DNA from: Fistularia commersonii | Lineage: Eukaryota; Chordata; Actinopteri; Syngnathiformes; Fistulariidae | Direction of reading: 5' to 3' | DNA: 64,000 bases | Assembly (NCBI GenBank): GCA_037954325.1 | Contig: JBBMNZ010000019.1 | Location: forward strand, 13,366,001 to 13,430,000 | Shown: positions 49,034-61,113 of the stretch, piece by piece | Position numbering within the stretch: the stretch's first letter is position 1 | How the letters are laid out: every line of letters begins with the position of its first letter | The notes under the pieces: generated by a model | What the model was told of the DNA's origin: nothing | Seen by the model: the letters and a program-made list of their open reading frames with translations, nothing else | Database searches by the model: none | Position numbers and translations under genes: made by a program

Positions 49034-51440
49034 ATTTATAGCACACACTGTGGCTCATATTTTACAGGTCTGTCGTGAACTGTTGTAAATATATTGAATT
49101 AGTCCGGACTGACATGCGTGATGCATCATGACAATTCACATCAAGGTCTTACTGGATGAGCAAGAAAACTAAAGTGGTCCAGGGGAGTACAACCCTTTTG
49201 AGATCCCTCATGCGATCATCCATTCGAGGCTCGGCATTAAATAGAATGATGACCGACTCACGGGGCGGCTCTTTCTCACACATACACATCGCACTGGGGG
49301 GAGGGGGCTGAGGCGACCACATCTACAGAGGTATTCAAAGGGTGACACTGCTGCAAAAACTCACACACACATACATTTTAGCAGCAGCTGTTACAGACTA
49401 TTGATTGTTTTAACTATAGGATCACGCAAAAATCCCATCATGGTGATTGCATGCCTGCCCTTGTTTTTCCTTGTCATCATGTTTGCAGTCGCACTTCTGT
49501 GGGAGCATTTGGATGAGTATTTCCTACGGGAACATCATCGCTGGAAAAGTTCTCTTTCTGTTCCCTTGATATTTAGATTTGAGCGTTCCACCACCTGACA
49601 GCAACCTCTTCTTGATGATTAGGACGACGATGTGGACCCGTGTTGGGAACACAAAATGTTTTGTCTTTTATAAATCTAGAGGTGTTTGCTGGAGGATGGT
49701 CGCCTGCCGTCGCTTCATTTATCCACAGCAACTCATACGGGAAGTTCTCGTCGTCTAACGCTGAAAGATTGTTTTCATTTCCGCTGAAAAAAATCAGTGT
49801 GGTGGTGGATTGGATTTGACAACGGTCAACATCTGTCACAAGCATTGGATATCTTCTTTGGTTTTCAATTTAGCATTTCCTGTACCTTCTGCTCGTGTTT
49901 ACATCTCCTAACAACACTAACAATGGGTGGAGGCGGGTGGTTCACCGTGGCAACCCCTCGAAGGGGGCAGCCAGGGGGGAAAAAAAACATCTGACTCCAC
50001 GGGAGGACAGTTTAGAGGGCGGTTTGAAGTAGCTCCAGCAACTACTGCTATACAGAAACTTGCAAGGGTGGATGAACATCTCGACATTTTGCTTCACTAG
50101 GTTGATATCAAGTTTGTTAGCTAACTGCTGCCTAATTTACATGCAAAGTGACCAATCATTATCCAACCTTCCCACTGAAGATTTCTTTTAGGTTGTTTAT
50201 GGGTATAATATAGAAAGTATAGCTAGCTTTGACTGATTTTTCTGAAATGTAGCTCAGACTGTGGGTGACGCTAACTAGCTATGGATCTCTTTGGTTCTCA
50301 ATGTAGATACTTACATCAATATATCGTTCATACCCATTGTTTTCCCTATAGCCATGGATTACTTGCAGCTAACTAGCTACAACAAGCTAGAGTAAATGCT
50401 GGTCGCTACATTACCATGCAAACAAGAGCGTGCAGCGTCTCCGTGTTGTTGATGTGAAGAGTATAACATGATGAAGTCCTGCTTTAGCCAGGTGTAATGA
50501 CCCACCTTGAGGATTATTCTCAGTTACCAGCATGAAAAACCACTGCGCCCCATTCTGGACCGAGCCATGACCACAACCCTGATGCAGGACAAATCAAAGG
50601 GGGATTAATTTAGCCATAATAATATAAAGGAATGTGAAAACTATCAGTCTGGACAGTAAACCAGCATCTGAGGGGAATTTAAACATAAGTAGTCCCATAA
50701 ACTGACGAGAAACCTATTTGTGTTGGTGATTTATCTTGTTATTTCAATGCATGAAATTAAACCTGTTCTGTTCCCTCTGAGGGGAAAAAAAAACTTCATC
50801 ATTGAGCTCAATTTCATTTGATTTCATATTGTAGCTCATTCATGTTTGTTTGAAAAGGGCGGAGGTGATAGAGGCAATTCTTTTCCTTCTTTTTTTTTTT
50901 TTAAATCAAGCGAATACAAGCTATCATCCTGACAGAGCTTTGGCCTTGAATCCCAGGTTTTACCAGGACAAAATGTTCACTGTAGATGTCTGTTATTGAC
51001 ATTAACACAGAGCCACATTTCAAGCCATAGGCGTGCACAACTATTGATCCGGGTCAACGCATAGTGCAGCGTAGGAGGCGCAGAAGGGACAAAACCCGAA
51101 GACCTTCGAATGAATCGCACCTGTCAGCTGGTCGACAAGGGACCAAACTCAGCAAACACCACGTGTGTGGATGAATATAGAGGTGTTTCAGGTCCCAGAT
51201 TTAGACCATTAACATATAAGAGATGAGACGATCAGAGGATTCTGGGATGCTTTTCATTAGCGAGCTATCGATCTCTTGTTTAATTGGTTCCTCAGTCTGA
51301 CATATAAGGTCATCTGAGACACGATCCTGATGACAACAGAGGAAGAACCGACACAACCGGGCCCTCACTTTCATTTCATATCAAATCAATTGACTCCTTT
51401 TGCAATCGGGCGGATAAAAATACCGATTTTACTTCTTTAC
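49034..51440. other. Intergenic, no gene recognised
   Basis: A 52-codon plus-strand frame at 49440-49598 starts at an ATG and encodes one strongly hydrophobic segment, but nothing else supports it. The minus frame at 49573-49845 is open for 90 codons without family resemblance. The rest holds no clear repeats. Confidence 0.5.
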
Positions 51441-51497
51441 ACGCGCACACACACACACACGCACACACACACACACACGCACACGCACGCATGCATT

Positions 51498-51534
<37 letters not shown>
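51441..51534. repeat. (CA)n microsatellite
   Basis: Two CA runs separated by a short CATGCATTCAA interruption. Confidence 0.97.
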
Positions 51535-51536
<2 letters not shown>

Positions 51537-51929
51537 CTTTGCCTTCTGAAAAAGCAACGGTACCAGCGGAAACTTCTTTTCTGTTTTGAAATCCGCTTTT
51601 TTTTGTCTCACCTTCATCCCGAGATGGCGTTTTATGGTTAAAAACATTAAACCAGTTAAAGTAATTTTTCATTTCAGGGAGCAACCAGGATGCCGCTGGG
51701 GCTGTTAGCTCCCGTAGTACTATCACCATTAACAATAAATAAAAATAATAAATCAATAAGTTTTTACATTGCGGTTTTCGCTTGGTAAACAGAAGGAGGA
51801 CTACCCAGGCTGCTTTAGTTTTGTTTTAAACGACTACAACTGCTAACAATAATATTGACATGAATACCATTATAGCTACTGCTAATCATAACAATAATAA
51901 TATTCATGATGAATGAGAAATCGAGCTGC

Positions 51930-52310
51930 GGGCAGCGCGTGCTGTGACGTCACATGCGCGTTCGCACGGTGACAGCCGTTACCGGCTGGATGAAGTGGGG
52001 CCGGAAACGAGGAGGTCACGATTTCTCTCCACCGCCTTGCATAACACCGGCCGGTGCCGGTAACGGTGTCGGTAACGGTGCCGGTAACGGTTACGTCACG
52101 GTCCCCGCCGACGGTTATCCGCGCGCGCTCGCGCCGCACGCGGGTCTTACCGCGATGGCGACGCCGCTGCTGCTGCTTCCGGTGATGCGGATGATGTCCT
52201 TGATGGTGATGAGGAGGAAAAGGAGGAGGAGGATGCGGGCAGTGCGGGTACAGCGGCGGTTTGGATGCGCGAGCTCCTGCGTGATTGTGTGTGTATGTAT
52301 GTGTGTGTGT

Positions 52311-52358
<48 letters not shown>

Positions 52359-52530
52359 GGGGGGGGGGGACTGACAGACCGGCTCCGTCGGTGATCCGCC
52401 GAAGACTAAACGTGAAAGCAGAAGCCCCGCCCCTTCACCTCCTCCCCCTCCCCAGCTCGCCCCGCACGTGTGCGTGCGTGTGCGTGTGCGTAAGGGAGAA
52501 AGGGGCAGTGTGTGCGCGTCTGCGTGCACA
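51930..52530. promoter_or_regulatory. CpG-rich promoter-like block, gene unknown
   Basis: Base composition switches abruptly from AT-rich flanks to CpG-dense sequence. A perfect cyclic-AMP response element TGACGTCA is at 51945-51952 and a second TTACGTCACG is near 52091. A GC box (GCCCCGCCCC) is near 52425. On the minus strand the block contains GCCATCGCG followed by a strong donor GTAAGA (52150-52145), as at the end of a 5' exon. A 12-bp tandem repeat (GGTAACGGTGYC) lies at about 52052-52095. No coding exon is attached in this window. Confidence 0.5.
52285..52370. repeat. (GT)n microsatellite with poly-G end
   Basis: About 70 bp of GT/ATGT units followed by a run of 12 G. It lies inside the CpG-rich block. 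Confidence 0.97.
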
Positions 52531-52884
52531 GTTGCGTGTGTACGTGCACGGACTCCCAAGGATGACCCCCCCCCCCCCGCTCTCCATCAATGGGACAGGA
52601 AACGCGTCACGCAAGTGTATAAACACATAAAACTATTCTCTCCATCTTTCATCACGTGTTCATCTGTGCGTTCTGTTTAAAGTCAAAATGCAAAGTGCCA
52701 TTTATATACATACATATATATATTTAAAATATACATGTCTTTATATAACATACCATATATCGTGCGTTCCGTATATATAAATATAAATCTCTGCTTGCAC
52801 TTCTTACTCCGGACCACTAGGGGGAGACGTGAGTGCAGGTGCCTCACACTGCGACCTGATGTCCGATGATGCGCCCATGCATTC

Positions 52885-52885
<1 letters not shown>

Positions 52886-52921
<36 letters not shown>
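52886..52921. repeat. (GT)n microsatellite
   Basis: About 18 GT units, followed by further interrupted TGTGTG runs to about 53070. Confidence 0.95.
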
Positions 52922-52923
<2 letters not shown>

Positions 52924-53475
52924 CGCCTGATTGCTCATGTGCCTTTGCACGTGTGTCTTTGTGTGTCCATTCATGTGTATGCATTTATCCATGTGTGTGT
53001 GTTCACGTGTATGTCCATCTTTTGTCTCATTGTTTGTAATCACATATGTTCCTGCATGCTCTTGTGTGTGTCAGTGGCTGCGCAGGCCTTTTTTTCTTTT
53101 ATTTTAATTCATGAGATCCTGTCACACAACAGAGAAAAAACCTTTGAGCCTTCACTGAAAAATGTTCATTCATTCATTCATTCTTTTCTGGACCACTTAT
53201 CCTATCCTAGTCTATCCCAGATGTTCTGTATATATCAACACACAACCAAGATTTACAATAATATAATCATCAGGTGGACATTCACCCCCTTATTTACACA
53301 TCACATGTCCACATGAAACAATTTATCTTCTCATTTAGAGGTCACACCGACAGAAGATAAAACTGACTATATTGATCCCACAACGAGGAAATTCAATTGT
53401 CACCGCAGCATTCCAGGGTAGAAAAGCATGCAAGTAGTAATAATAGAGAAGAATATGCAAATAGAGGAATTAGAT

Positions 53476-53988
53476 CAGGGTGGGCAATTAATTATTATAA
53501 GGGGCCACATGAGAAACCTGAAAACGCCATGGGAGGGCTGAACCAGTGATAACAGAAAAGAAACATACTTGCGTAACATGTACGAAATACATGTTTTTTC
53601 ATTGTCTGAGGAAGTTCTCAGTAATCCAGGTTGCAATAAATTCTTGTTGAAAATCCTGTCGAAAAGTTGTTCCTTGTCCCCAACGAACGACATCCCTGTT
53701 TCCAATATAACTTCCTTAGACCCAGTTTCTGCCCATCAACTTCCATTTACGTAATGACCATAACCTAGACCCGTCCAACACCCTGTCGGTTATAGTCAGA
53801 CACTCCCCACAGTTCATTAGAACTAAAGAAGCCCTTCTTTAAGTAAAGAAATTCAAGTCCAGCTGCCACAACGAGAAGATTTCGACAAGAATGTTTTGTC
53901 ATTCGTGTTCTGACTGACTCCACGCGGGCCGGACAAGGACAGCCAAAGGGCCACATGTAGCACCCGGGTCGTAAAACGCCCACGTCTG
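53476..53988. mobile_element. hAT-like non-autonomous element
   Basis: The left end CAGGGTGGGCAATTAATTAT...AGGGGCCACATGAGAAACCT and the right end GCCAAAGGGCCACATGTAGC...CGTAAAACGCCCACGTCTG mirror each other in the way typical of a fish hAT family. I could not find a matching 8-bp duplication. A repeat block inside (TCAAGTCCAGCTGCCACAAC...AGAAGATTTCGACAAGAAT) also occurs near 11250-11290. Confidence 0.55.
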
Positions 53989-56040
53989 GTCTAGGATCCA
54001 GATCAGCAAGACTAAGTACAATATAAACAAAAGAAAACAAAATCTGAAACATTTAAAAATAAACTGAAGAAAAATGTCTTGTGCAGACAACGGAATGGAA
54101 TGAAATAATAGGAGTACATAAGGAGATGTGGCTGATAAAAATGAAATGATAATGAGTATAAATATAATACGTATATAAATATTCCAAAGATCAGAGCACG
54201 TAGTGGCATTCAACCATTTGACATACAGTCATTCACCCTCACATTCACACATGTAATTTTCTCATCATATTCATCACATTACTCATGTTGGGTTATTCTT
54301 AGAGGGGTCGTCTCCACTCCTCCCACCTCCGCTGTCGGGTTTTTCGAGCCTCCTTCTCCGTGGAGGCCGTGCTGCCAAGAGACACCGGGAGGTGGAGCCT
54401 CGGTGGAGTCACTTTCTACCAGATCGGTGAAAGATTTCCACACACATTTACCAGCTCTGTGCACTCCTCATTTGTCTTCACAAAGGCAGCCCCCAAACAA
54501 TCCGCCCAAGGGACAGCCGGCTCAACCATTATGACTGCTTTTGTAGGGGTGGACCAAAGGATGAGGCCATGAGGAGGTTGCAAAGATTTCATTGGGAGGC
54601 TTCATCTGGCAGTCGAGATCACGTTCCGCTCTCCTCCCCCACACAGAAATGACCGTTCCTGCTCCGGCCCTCAACCTTTTTGGCTTTGGTGGTGTGCAAA
54701 AACCGCTCATGAGGAGGTCCCACTTTGAGAACAGGTTGGTAGCCCAGGCTGGTGGATTTCAATGGGGGGTTTCAAGATGTTTCTGCCAAACAGCCCAGCC
54801 ACCTTCTATTGTCATTACTGGTCTATTTTCAAAGCGGTTGAGGTGATATTTCACGGATTTTGGGGGGGCCGACGAGCTTCATGCTGCCAAAATATTTAGC
54901 CTCATCACATTGGACCAATAATATTACTGTGAAATTCTGAGGCCTTTCAATTCTGACACTGAAGAAGATGACTTTATTGGTTTTAGTGCGCAGGAGGAAG
55001 ACAAAGATAGCGATCAGCTGGGGTAGGACGAGGCGGGGATAGAAAATGAATGGATGATGGATGGACTTTTCCATGTGTTTTGTATTATTAATCAGCCATG
55101 TTACAGGCACTGTTCGGAAAAAAAGCATTCCCAGTGCGTTTTTGGATGTTACCAGTATGTATTTAATTAAAAGTTAAAAAAAAAAAGTTTCTGTAAATAC
55201 CTCATGTTACAACATTGACCCCTGTCTCTAATAGACAAGTACAGCCAAATTTGTTTAAATTAAATTTTGTTGCGCTGTATTAATCCTTTACGTGAAATTC
55301 CTCTCTGCATTTAACCCACCATGGATGAACCACGAGTAATTGGCTGCTATCTAGTGGCACCAGGGGAGCAGTTAGGGGTTCAATTTCTTGTTCAACAACA
55401 CTTCGACCCGGATGGAACCAGGATTCGAATCAGAAATGTTTGATTCCAAGAAGAATCGCTCTACTGCCCCTGCACCACCCCTTTGTGAATACACATATAG
55501 CTTATATTCAGATGCACTTAATAGTCTGGAAATTACAGTAAGTGAGCTGATTAGACCTGAACTTCAATTGAATTTTGATCAGCTTCTCTCTACATCCTTG
55601 TCATTGGCTTAAGGGAAAATGACATTAGCAGGATACCTTGGCATTCTGCTCAGGGGTACTCATCTTCAATTATGCTGTGTAACTGCACAACCCAATCTGA
55701 CGGCCACAAGTCCTCCTTTCATGACCTTCCGCTGCAGTGCAAGTCTGCATCAGGTGTTTTGCAACCCTGATCTGTTGATCATCAGTCGCATCCATGCCAT
55801 TTATTACAATGCTGTCCGTCCTAAATTCAACATTCTCCATCCTGCTCTATCTGGGCCATCAGGCTGCCTCTTTCTTGAAGGACTTTTATTTGCACAGGGG
55901 GAGTGGAGCATACACCTGGTGAGGTCTTTCCTGCTACTCAAATGGTCCACCTGCAAAACATGGGGACTCAGAGCCATCGCACGTTTCAATCTTGCATTCA
56001 CACACTTGCATTCACCGACTCCAAGCTGGATTGGCTAGAG
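53989..56040. other. Intergenic, no gene recognised
   Basis: 54300-54850 is relatively GC-rich with several 60-90 codon frames on both strands, none recognisable. 55020-55075 ends like a LINE tail (GAAAATGAATGGATGATGGA). 55262-55485 is a repeat copy. The plus frame at 55619-56038 is open for 139 codons without family resemblance. Confidence 0.5.
55262..55485 (+). repeat. Fish interspersed repeat (related to 13833-14075)
   Basis: Shares with 13833-14075 the blocks ACCATGGATGAACCA, GGCACCAGGGGAGCAG, AGGGGTTCAAT-CTTG, CAACAACACTTCGA, GGATGGAACCAGGATTCGAA and the closing CCACCCC run. Confidence 0.7.
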
Positions 56041-56652
56041 CAGCGGTCCCCAACCCCCTGGCTGCAGACTGGTATCAGCCTGTGGGTCGTTTGGTACCAG
56101 GCCGCACAGAAAGAATAAATAACCTACATTTTTTCCTTTTTATTTGTTATACACACAATGTTTCATTCTGAAAAATGATCTAATTCTCTCCTTTACATCC
56201 GTCTATGACTCACTCTTCACGCATGTCAAGATGCTTGTCTCATTCATATGATACCTTAACGCTAATATCAAACCCACAAGCTATCAAATGAGTAAAAAAC
56301 AGGCGTTTTTGGAAAGTGTCTTTGCAAAGAGAAGACAGAAGAGCCTATGACCACTAAGTAAAAGCTGCATTTAACAGACAATACCAGGAGACTTACTTAA
56401 AACTTTATCGTGACAGGTGATTCCAATGCACCAAGCCGGCTCTGCATAATATGCGGTGACTGGCTCTCCGATGAGGCAGTGACGCTTTCAAAACTGCTTT
56501 GCCACTTGGAGACCAAGCACCCTGCATCAAAAACCAAGCCTTTGGAGTATTTTGAAAGAAAAAGCAGGAATATTAATATGTATTTCCACATCTTAAAGGC
56601 CGATCCGTGAAATTATTGTCTGACAAATCAGTCCGCGGCACAAAAAATGTTG
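56041..56652 (+). mobile_element. hAT-like element with BED-finger remnant
   Basis: The left end CAGCGGTCCCCAACCCCCTG is a hAT terminus related to that at 43695. The right part (GTCCGCGGCACAAAAAATGT) is the inner right end of the same family. Possible imperfect duplications are GGCTAGAG (56033-56040) and AGCTAGAA (56653-56660). It contains the transposase fragment at 56410-56610. Confidence 0.6.
56410..56610 (+). pseudogene. hAT transposase N-terminal fragment (BED zinc finger)
   Basis: The frame carries CIICGDWLSDEAVTLSKLLC followed by HLETKHP, i.e. the C-x2-C and H-x4-H ligands of a BED finger as in ZBED5/FAM200-type domesticated hAT proteins, then PLEYFERK. The catalytic and dimerisation domains are absent, so it is a relic inside a deleted element rather than a gene. 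Confidence 0.75.
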
Positions 56653-57275
56653 AGCTAGAACATCCAATCCTCACATAGAAAGAACTCTGTAAAGCTCTTT
56701 ACATGCTCGGTGAACACATTAAGAACAATATGCCTTTGCATTGAAGAGGGAGGTTAGAAGACAGGAAATGACAGCTTGTTGCTCAAGTATCTCGCCACAA
56801 GATGTTTGCTGTCCCATAGCACCTCATTGTAGGAAGGGTGTTTGATAGTATGATACTGTACGTCATAACCTGTTTTAACTTGTATAAAAAATCTTTAACT
56901 GTCCATATTTTAAATTGTAGTTTTAATGAACGTGATCTGAAGAGCCGATTATAGAAAGTTTGCTATCATTGAATGCAACCTAGCCTTGCGTAGAATACAT
57001 ACACAGATGTACAAGTAAGCAGATTGAAAAATAGCCAGAAATGCCTATAAAAATCAGCAAATTATCTAAAAACTAGAAAATTAGCAGGGAAAGGTCGAGG
57101 CAGAGGGTTCAGCAGAATCCGGCATCTTAAGGAAGTTGCTTTAGATAAATTTGATTAGCTATGACAAAGAAAACTTTCATTTTCGCAAAATATTAATATT
57201 AGCAACAAAAATAAAAGCTGTTTCTACATACATACACACACTAACAGACATATTTAAACACATAAATATATATCT

Positions 57276-57300
57276 GTGTGTGTGTGTGTGTGTGTGTGTA
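57276..57300. repeat. (GT)n microsatellite
   Basis: About 12 GT units. Confidence 0.9.
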
Positions 57301-57692
57301 TACTAAACATAAACCACCTGCACCAATTTGTTCTCTGCCGTTGTAGTTACAAAATGTCTCCACCAGAGAACACTATCCGTTTTCTTCCTTGCAGTTTGGG
57401 AGAGCAGTACATTTCCTGCAACCTTTTGTTTCATCAGTTGCAAAGGAACCTCTAAGAATTAATATTGTAAAGATATATATTAACACGTCTTATCATCTGA
57501 TTTTAAATATTCACATTTGCTTTTTGATGTTACAAGGCCCTGGGCCTGAGGCTTGTTTCATCAGCTACCTGCTGTCATACTACCTTTCAGCCCAGTACGT
57601 ATATCAATGTCTATCCAAAAAAAAACTACCAACCTCTATTGTCCTATTTCGAAAAAGAAGACAAAGGACATTTGATGTGAAGCAGAATAAAG

Positions 57693-57698
57693 TTTATT
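57693..57698 (-). promoter_or_regulatory. Candidate polyadenylation signal of the amino-acid oxidase gene
   Basis: AATAAA on the minus strand, about 455 bases downstream of the TAG at 58155-58153. It is the only canonical signal I noticed at a reasonable distance. Confidence 0.4.
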
Positions 57699-58152
57699 GA
57701 GTTTTTACAATCACGTCATTACAACGGGTATTTTCAACGCTTGTTTGGGTTGCATAGATAGATAACTAGTAGGCTGCGAGATAGCTTGGGGAACGTGATG
57801 TTAGAAATCTTAAAGTAGGATAGGATAGCAGGCGGATTGGTCTGAAGGTAGACTTGTGACAAAGCAAAGCAATATAGTGGGTATCTGATTTCTTGCATGA
57901 AGCCAGCATCGATAAACTACAGGCTGGAGACTCTGAAGCCCGTTACTCAGTTTACTCTTATGTCACAAATGTGTTGTTTAACAGCATCAACTGTCCTAAC
58001 CAGGTGTGATGTGACCCATCACGTCACTGCAGGACATCATCAATGGCAGAGGGGAAAAAGCTACACGCAGCAGCCGACCAGCAATGGCATGGCTGGGAAG
58101 ATCGATGGATAGATATGGATACGTTGCATGTAATAGCGTTTAGGAGATGATT

Positions 58153-60966
58153 CTAAAGTTCATCACTCAGTTTGGTCTCATGGACCTTTCTGGCGTCTTC
58201 GTTGATATGTTTGGCAGCTCTGGTAGCGGATTTTAGGGACGCCTCGATCCAGCCGTGAGGGAACGCTGTATGCTCGCCAGCAAAGTAGATCCTGCCCTCT
58301 TTCTTGAAGAGGTCTTGGGCATAATTCAGGTGCTGGTAAGGGGTGAAGAGGGCAAAGGCGCCCAAACTGTAAGGATCCAAGCTCCACTTCTTCACCAGCA
58401 CTCCGGTGCAGAGAGACTTAACTTTCTCACCATGAATTTCTGCCAAGTCATTCAGAGCCATCTCTTTCAGCTCTTCGTCGCTGAGACCGAGGAGGAGGAG
58501 GGAGTCGTCAGACCAGGTGTAGGATGCCAGGAGGACGCCGATGGTTTGGTTGTCAGGGAAGCCATGGCTGGGGTAGTAAATAAACCGCGACGGCTTGCCA
58601 GTGATGCTCTTTCCTCCCTTGATGTCGTCATCTTCCCAGAACCTTCTGCTAAAGGTGAGCACGACTTTGGTGGAGCTATCATAGTGGACCGATCTCATGG
58701 CCTGCATCTTTGCGATGGACAGCGGTGGTTCAAAGTTGATCAAGAGGGATGCCTTGGCTGTGGTTGCTACCAGAACAACGTCTGCTTTGATTTTATTTAA
58801 AGAGCTGCTTGATGATTCCTGGTATGACACAGTTACACCTTCCTCAGTCTGGGTCACATCCTTGACCTTGGAGTTATAAAGAATGGGACAATCCAAGACA
58901 TTGAGGAACGCATCTACAAGAACTTCTGACCCGCCAGTGATTTCATAGTACCTAAAAAGTTAATATGTTACATTAATAATAATAGACTGTAGGCAGCTTC
59001 TATACCTGTCTTGAGCCGTGGCCACTTACTCGACGTCGTCGTTGATGTCAGCAAAGTCGTAAACCATCTCAGACACCGCCGTGTACATCAGCGACCTCTC
59101 GTTCTGCACATCACCGATCATCCTCACCGCCTCTGAACTCAGGTTGGCCACCTCCACCAGATACTCCTTTTAAACAAATACATTTCCCACTGGGATGTCA
59201 ACCGTGTCGGCTTTGTCACAAACCTTTTGAACGATTTGCGTCACACGATATTTGCCTCTAAGCATTTGGTTCTCATGCTGAGATGCCGAATGCTGTCCTC
59301 TTTAAACAAAGGCAATCGGAATATTCCTGAATACTTGACTTGGACATTCCTCACACCCTCACAGGCTTGGGCAACTCCTCCCTCAGCCAGCCAGCTTCTT
59401 GCCAGGGGGTCTTCCAGCCCGCCGCAGTTTTAGTGTTGTCATCATCCAAGTCTTTCGAGGCGCCAGTTTCAAATTCAGAGCCTTCAGGGTGTTGCCAGGT
59501 ACTGCCCCACCCCACCCAGGGTCCCGAATATCAACCTAGATCACCCTGGCTTCCCTCTTGAACACGCTAGCATCGTTCCTGCATGGATAGTGTCCCGCTG
59601 TTTCATCTGCTTTGGCACGTATCTACCCGACAAACAAAGTCGTTTTTTTTTACCTGGACGGAGTATCTGTCGTACTTTTGCAGGGCAGACTTGCAGCCGT
59701 TCCTCAACACTTCCAAATTCACCTTCAGGAAAACAAAGCATCACTTGAGTATCCATTCAGCTGTTTATGATATGTACAAACAAATTGTGTCTTGCTTTTT
59801 TTTTTTTCAATTAATAAACAAATCCAAAAAAAATTAAATTAAATTTCTGCCTTCAAAAAAACATTTTGAACTCTGAATAAAAGATATTGGGTTGAAGGTT
59901 ACTTTTTTTATATTTATGAAAAAAGGCAAAACTGTTATGTGTTCTGTCATCCTTTTACTGGCACGTGCAGTCTCTTACAAAGAGAGACAAAAATATTTTA
60001 ACACATTTAATTTTGATGGTACAAGATCAGCATAATCTTCAAATTTAAAATTACATTTAAAAGGAATGAACTTCAATAAAATGCATTTGAATTAAATCCT
60101 CATTAATTATTTTCAAAAGCCTCCGGAGCCGCGGGTTTCCAACCCATGTTTTAGACACAGAGAAAAAAAAACTGAGAAAGCAGTGAAGTGCGATTATAAT
60201 TTGCAACTTCCAAAACTCAGTAACCTGTGAAAGCCGGCAAATATTTGGCAAACATTGCTCTTTGTCGGAACAGTTTAGCAGGTGGAACAAACAGGAGATG
60301 GTTTCATTTCTCAGAGTTATTTCATTTGCTCGGTGCAATAACAGCAACACTGAATCAGACATTGATAAAGCAGTGATCTCATTTCTGTACACTTATTCTG
60401 GGATTTGTTCTTTATTGAATGTGATTCATCCATGATCTGACGCAACTGCAGTAAGGGGTTTGGGAGGGGTCGTTCAGGCATCAAAAAGGGGCCTTCCAAT
60501 TCTTGAACCCCACCTCGGACCACTTTGCCTTATGAGACCCGACCAGTAGCCGATGCCCCCAACACCACAGCTCCCAGTTTCAAGAAGGAACCAGTTAAAA
60601 AAGACGGAGTTTAAATAAGTAAACATGGTAATCATTGCCGGTGTCAATTTAGACAAGTCAAAGTCCAGAAAAACATTGCTATGGTGTACAAGTACCAAGA
60701 TGGCCACCACTTACCCTTTGCAAGGATTCCAGCATCAGCTGGCCAGCTGACTTTCCCTTCTCGTTTTCATCCACGTCGTAACCCAGAACGTCGGGATCAG
60801 CCTCCACAAGGCTCGTCTTGACATGCTTTCTGTTGACCAGGTAGTAGGTGTTGCCATCGTACATGATGAACGGGTTGGTCGCAACGTTCAGCTGTGTTTT
60901 CAAGGAATACAGGAGTCTGTTGAGAGATGGCAGGCCAGTCAACTCAGCTGAAAACATGCCTGACAC
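58153..60966 (-). CDS. L-amino-acid oxidase (IL4I1/fish LAAO type), 3' part of gene
   Basis: Flavoenzyme converting L-amino acids to 2-oxo acids with release of ammonia and H2O2; fish members act in mucus, serum or the secretory route. Visible coding exons in transcript order: 60966-60715, 59722-59654, 59166-59030, 58951-58153. Splice sites are AG/GT and phases join, giving 418 residues without a stop; the TAG is at 58155-58153. Family marks in order: NPFIMYDGNTYYLVN, EKGKSAGQL, NGCKSALQKYDRYSV, EYYEITGGSEVL, SVHYDSSTKVVLTFSRRFWE, GGKSITGKPSRFIYYPSHGF, and the FAD/substrate C-terminal motif GRIYFAGEHTAFPHGWIEAS. The roughly 100 N-terminal residues expected in the family (signal peptide, GxGxxG dinucleotide fold) are not in the window; upstream lies only retrotransposon sequence. 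The first visible exon lacks the GAMR/GPMR motif at its usual place. The protein ends in SDEL. Confidence 0.92.
59723..60714. other. Amino-acid oxidase intron, AT-rich
   Basis: No repeat family or coding segment recognised. A homopolymer T run at 59797-59808 and A-rich stretches are the only structure seen. Confidence 0.5.
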
Positions 60967-61113
60967 CTGAATTAATGGAGACAAATAAAGCAAAGCTTTC
61001 GGTCTTCGGAAATTAGTAATTTTATTTGGTTTATCCAGTTCGAAACATTCTAAAGTAGCCAAAAAACACTTGAATACCTCCTTTGGGGACAGGGGATCCT
61101 CTGGGCTTAGTAT

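Noticed and set aside
51376..52630. Several 100-225 codon frames around the CA/GT repeats
   Set aside because: They are microsatellite and CpG-rich read-through with Thr-His, Cys-Val or Arg-rich translation. The splice donor at 52150 on the minus strand cuts the longest one.
55619..56038. 139-codon plus-strand frame
   Set aside because: Not recognisable; it runs up to the start of the hAT-like element and has a mixed repeat background.
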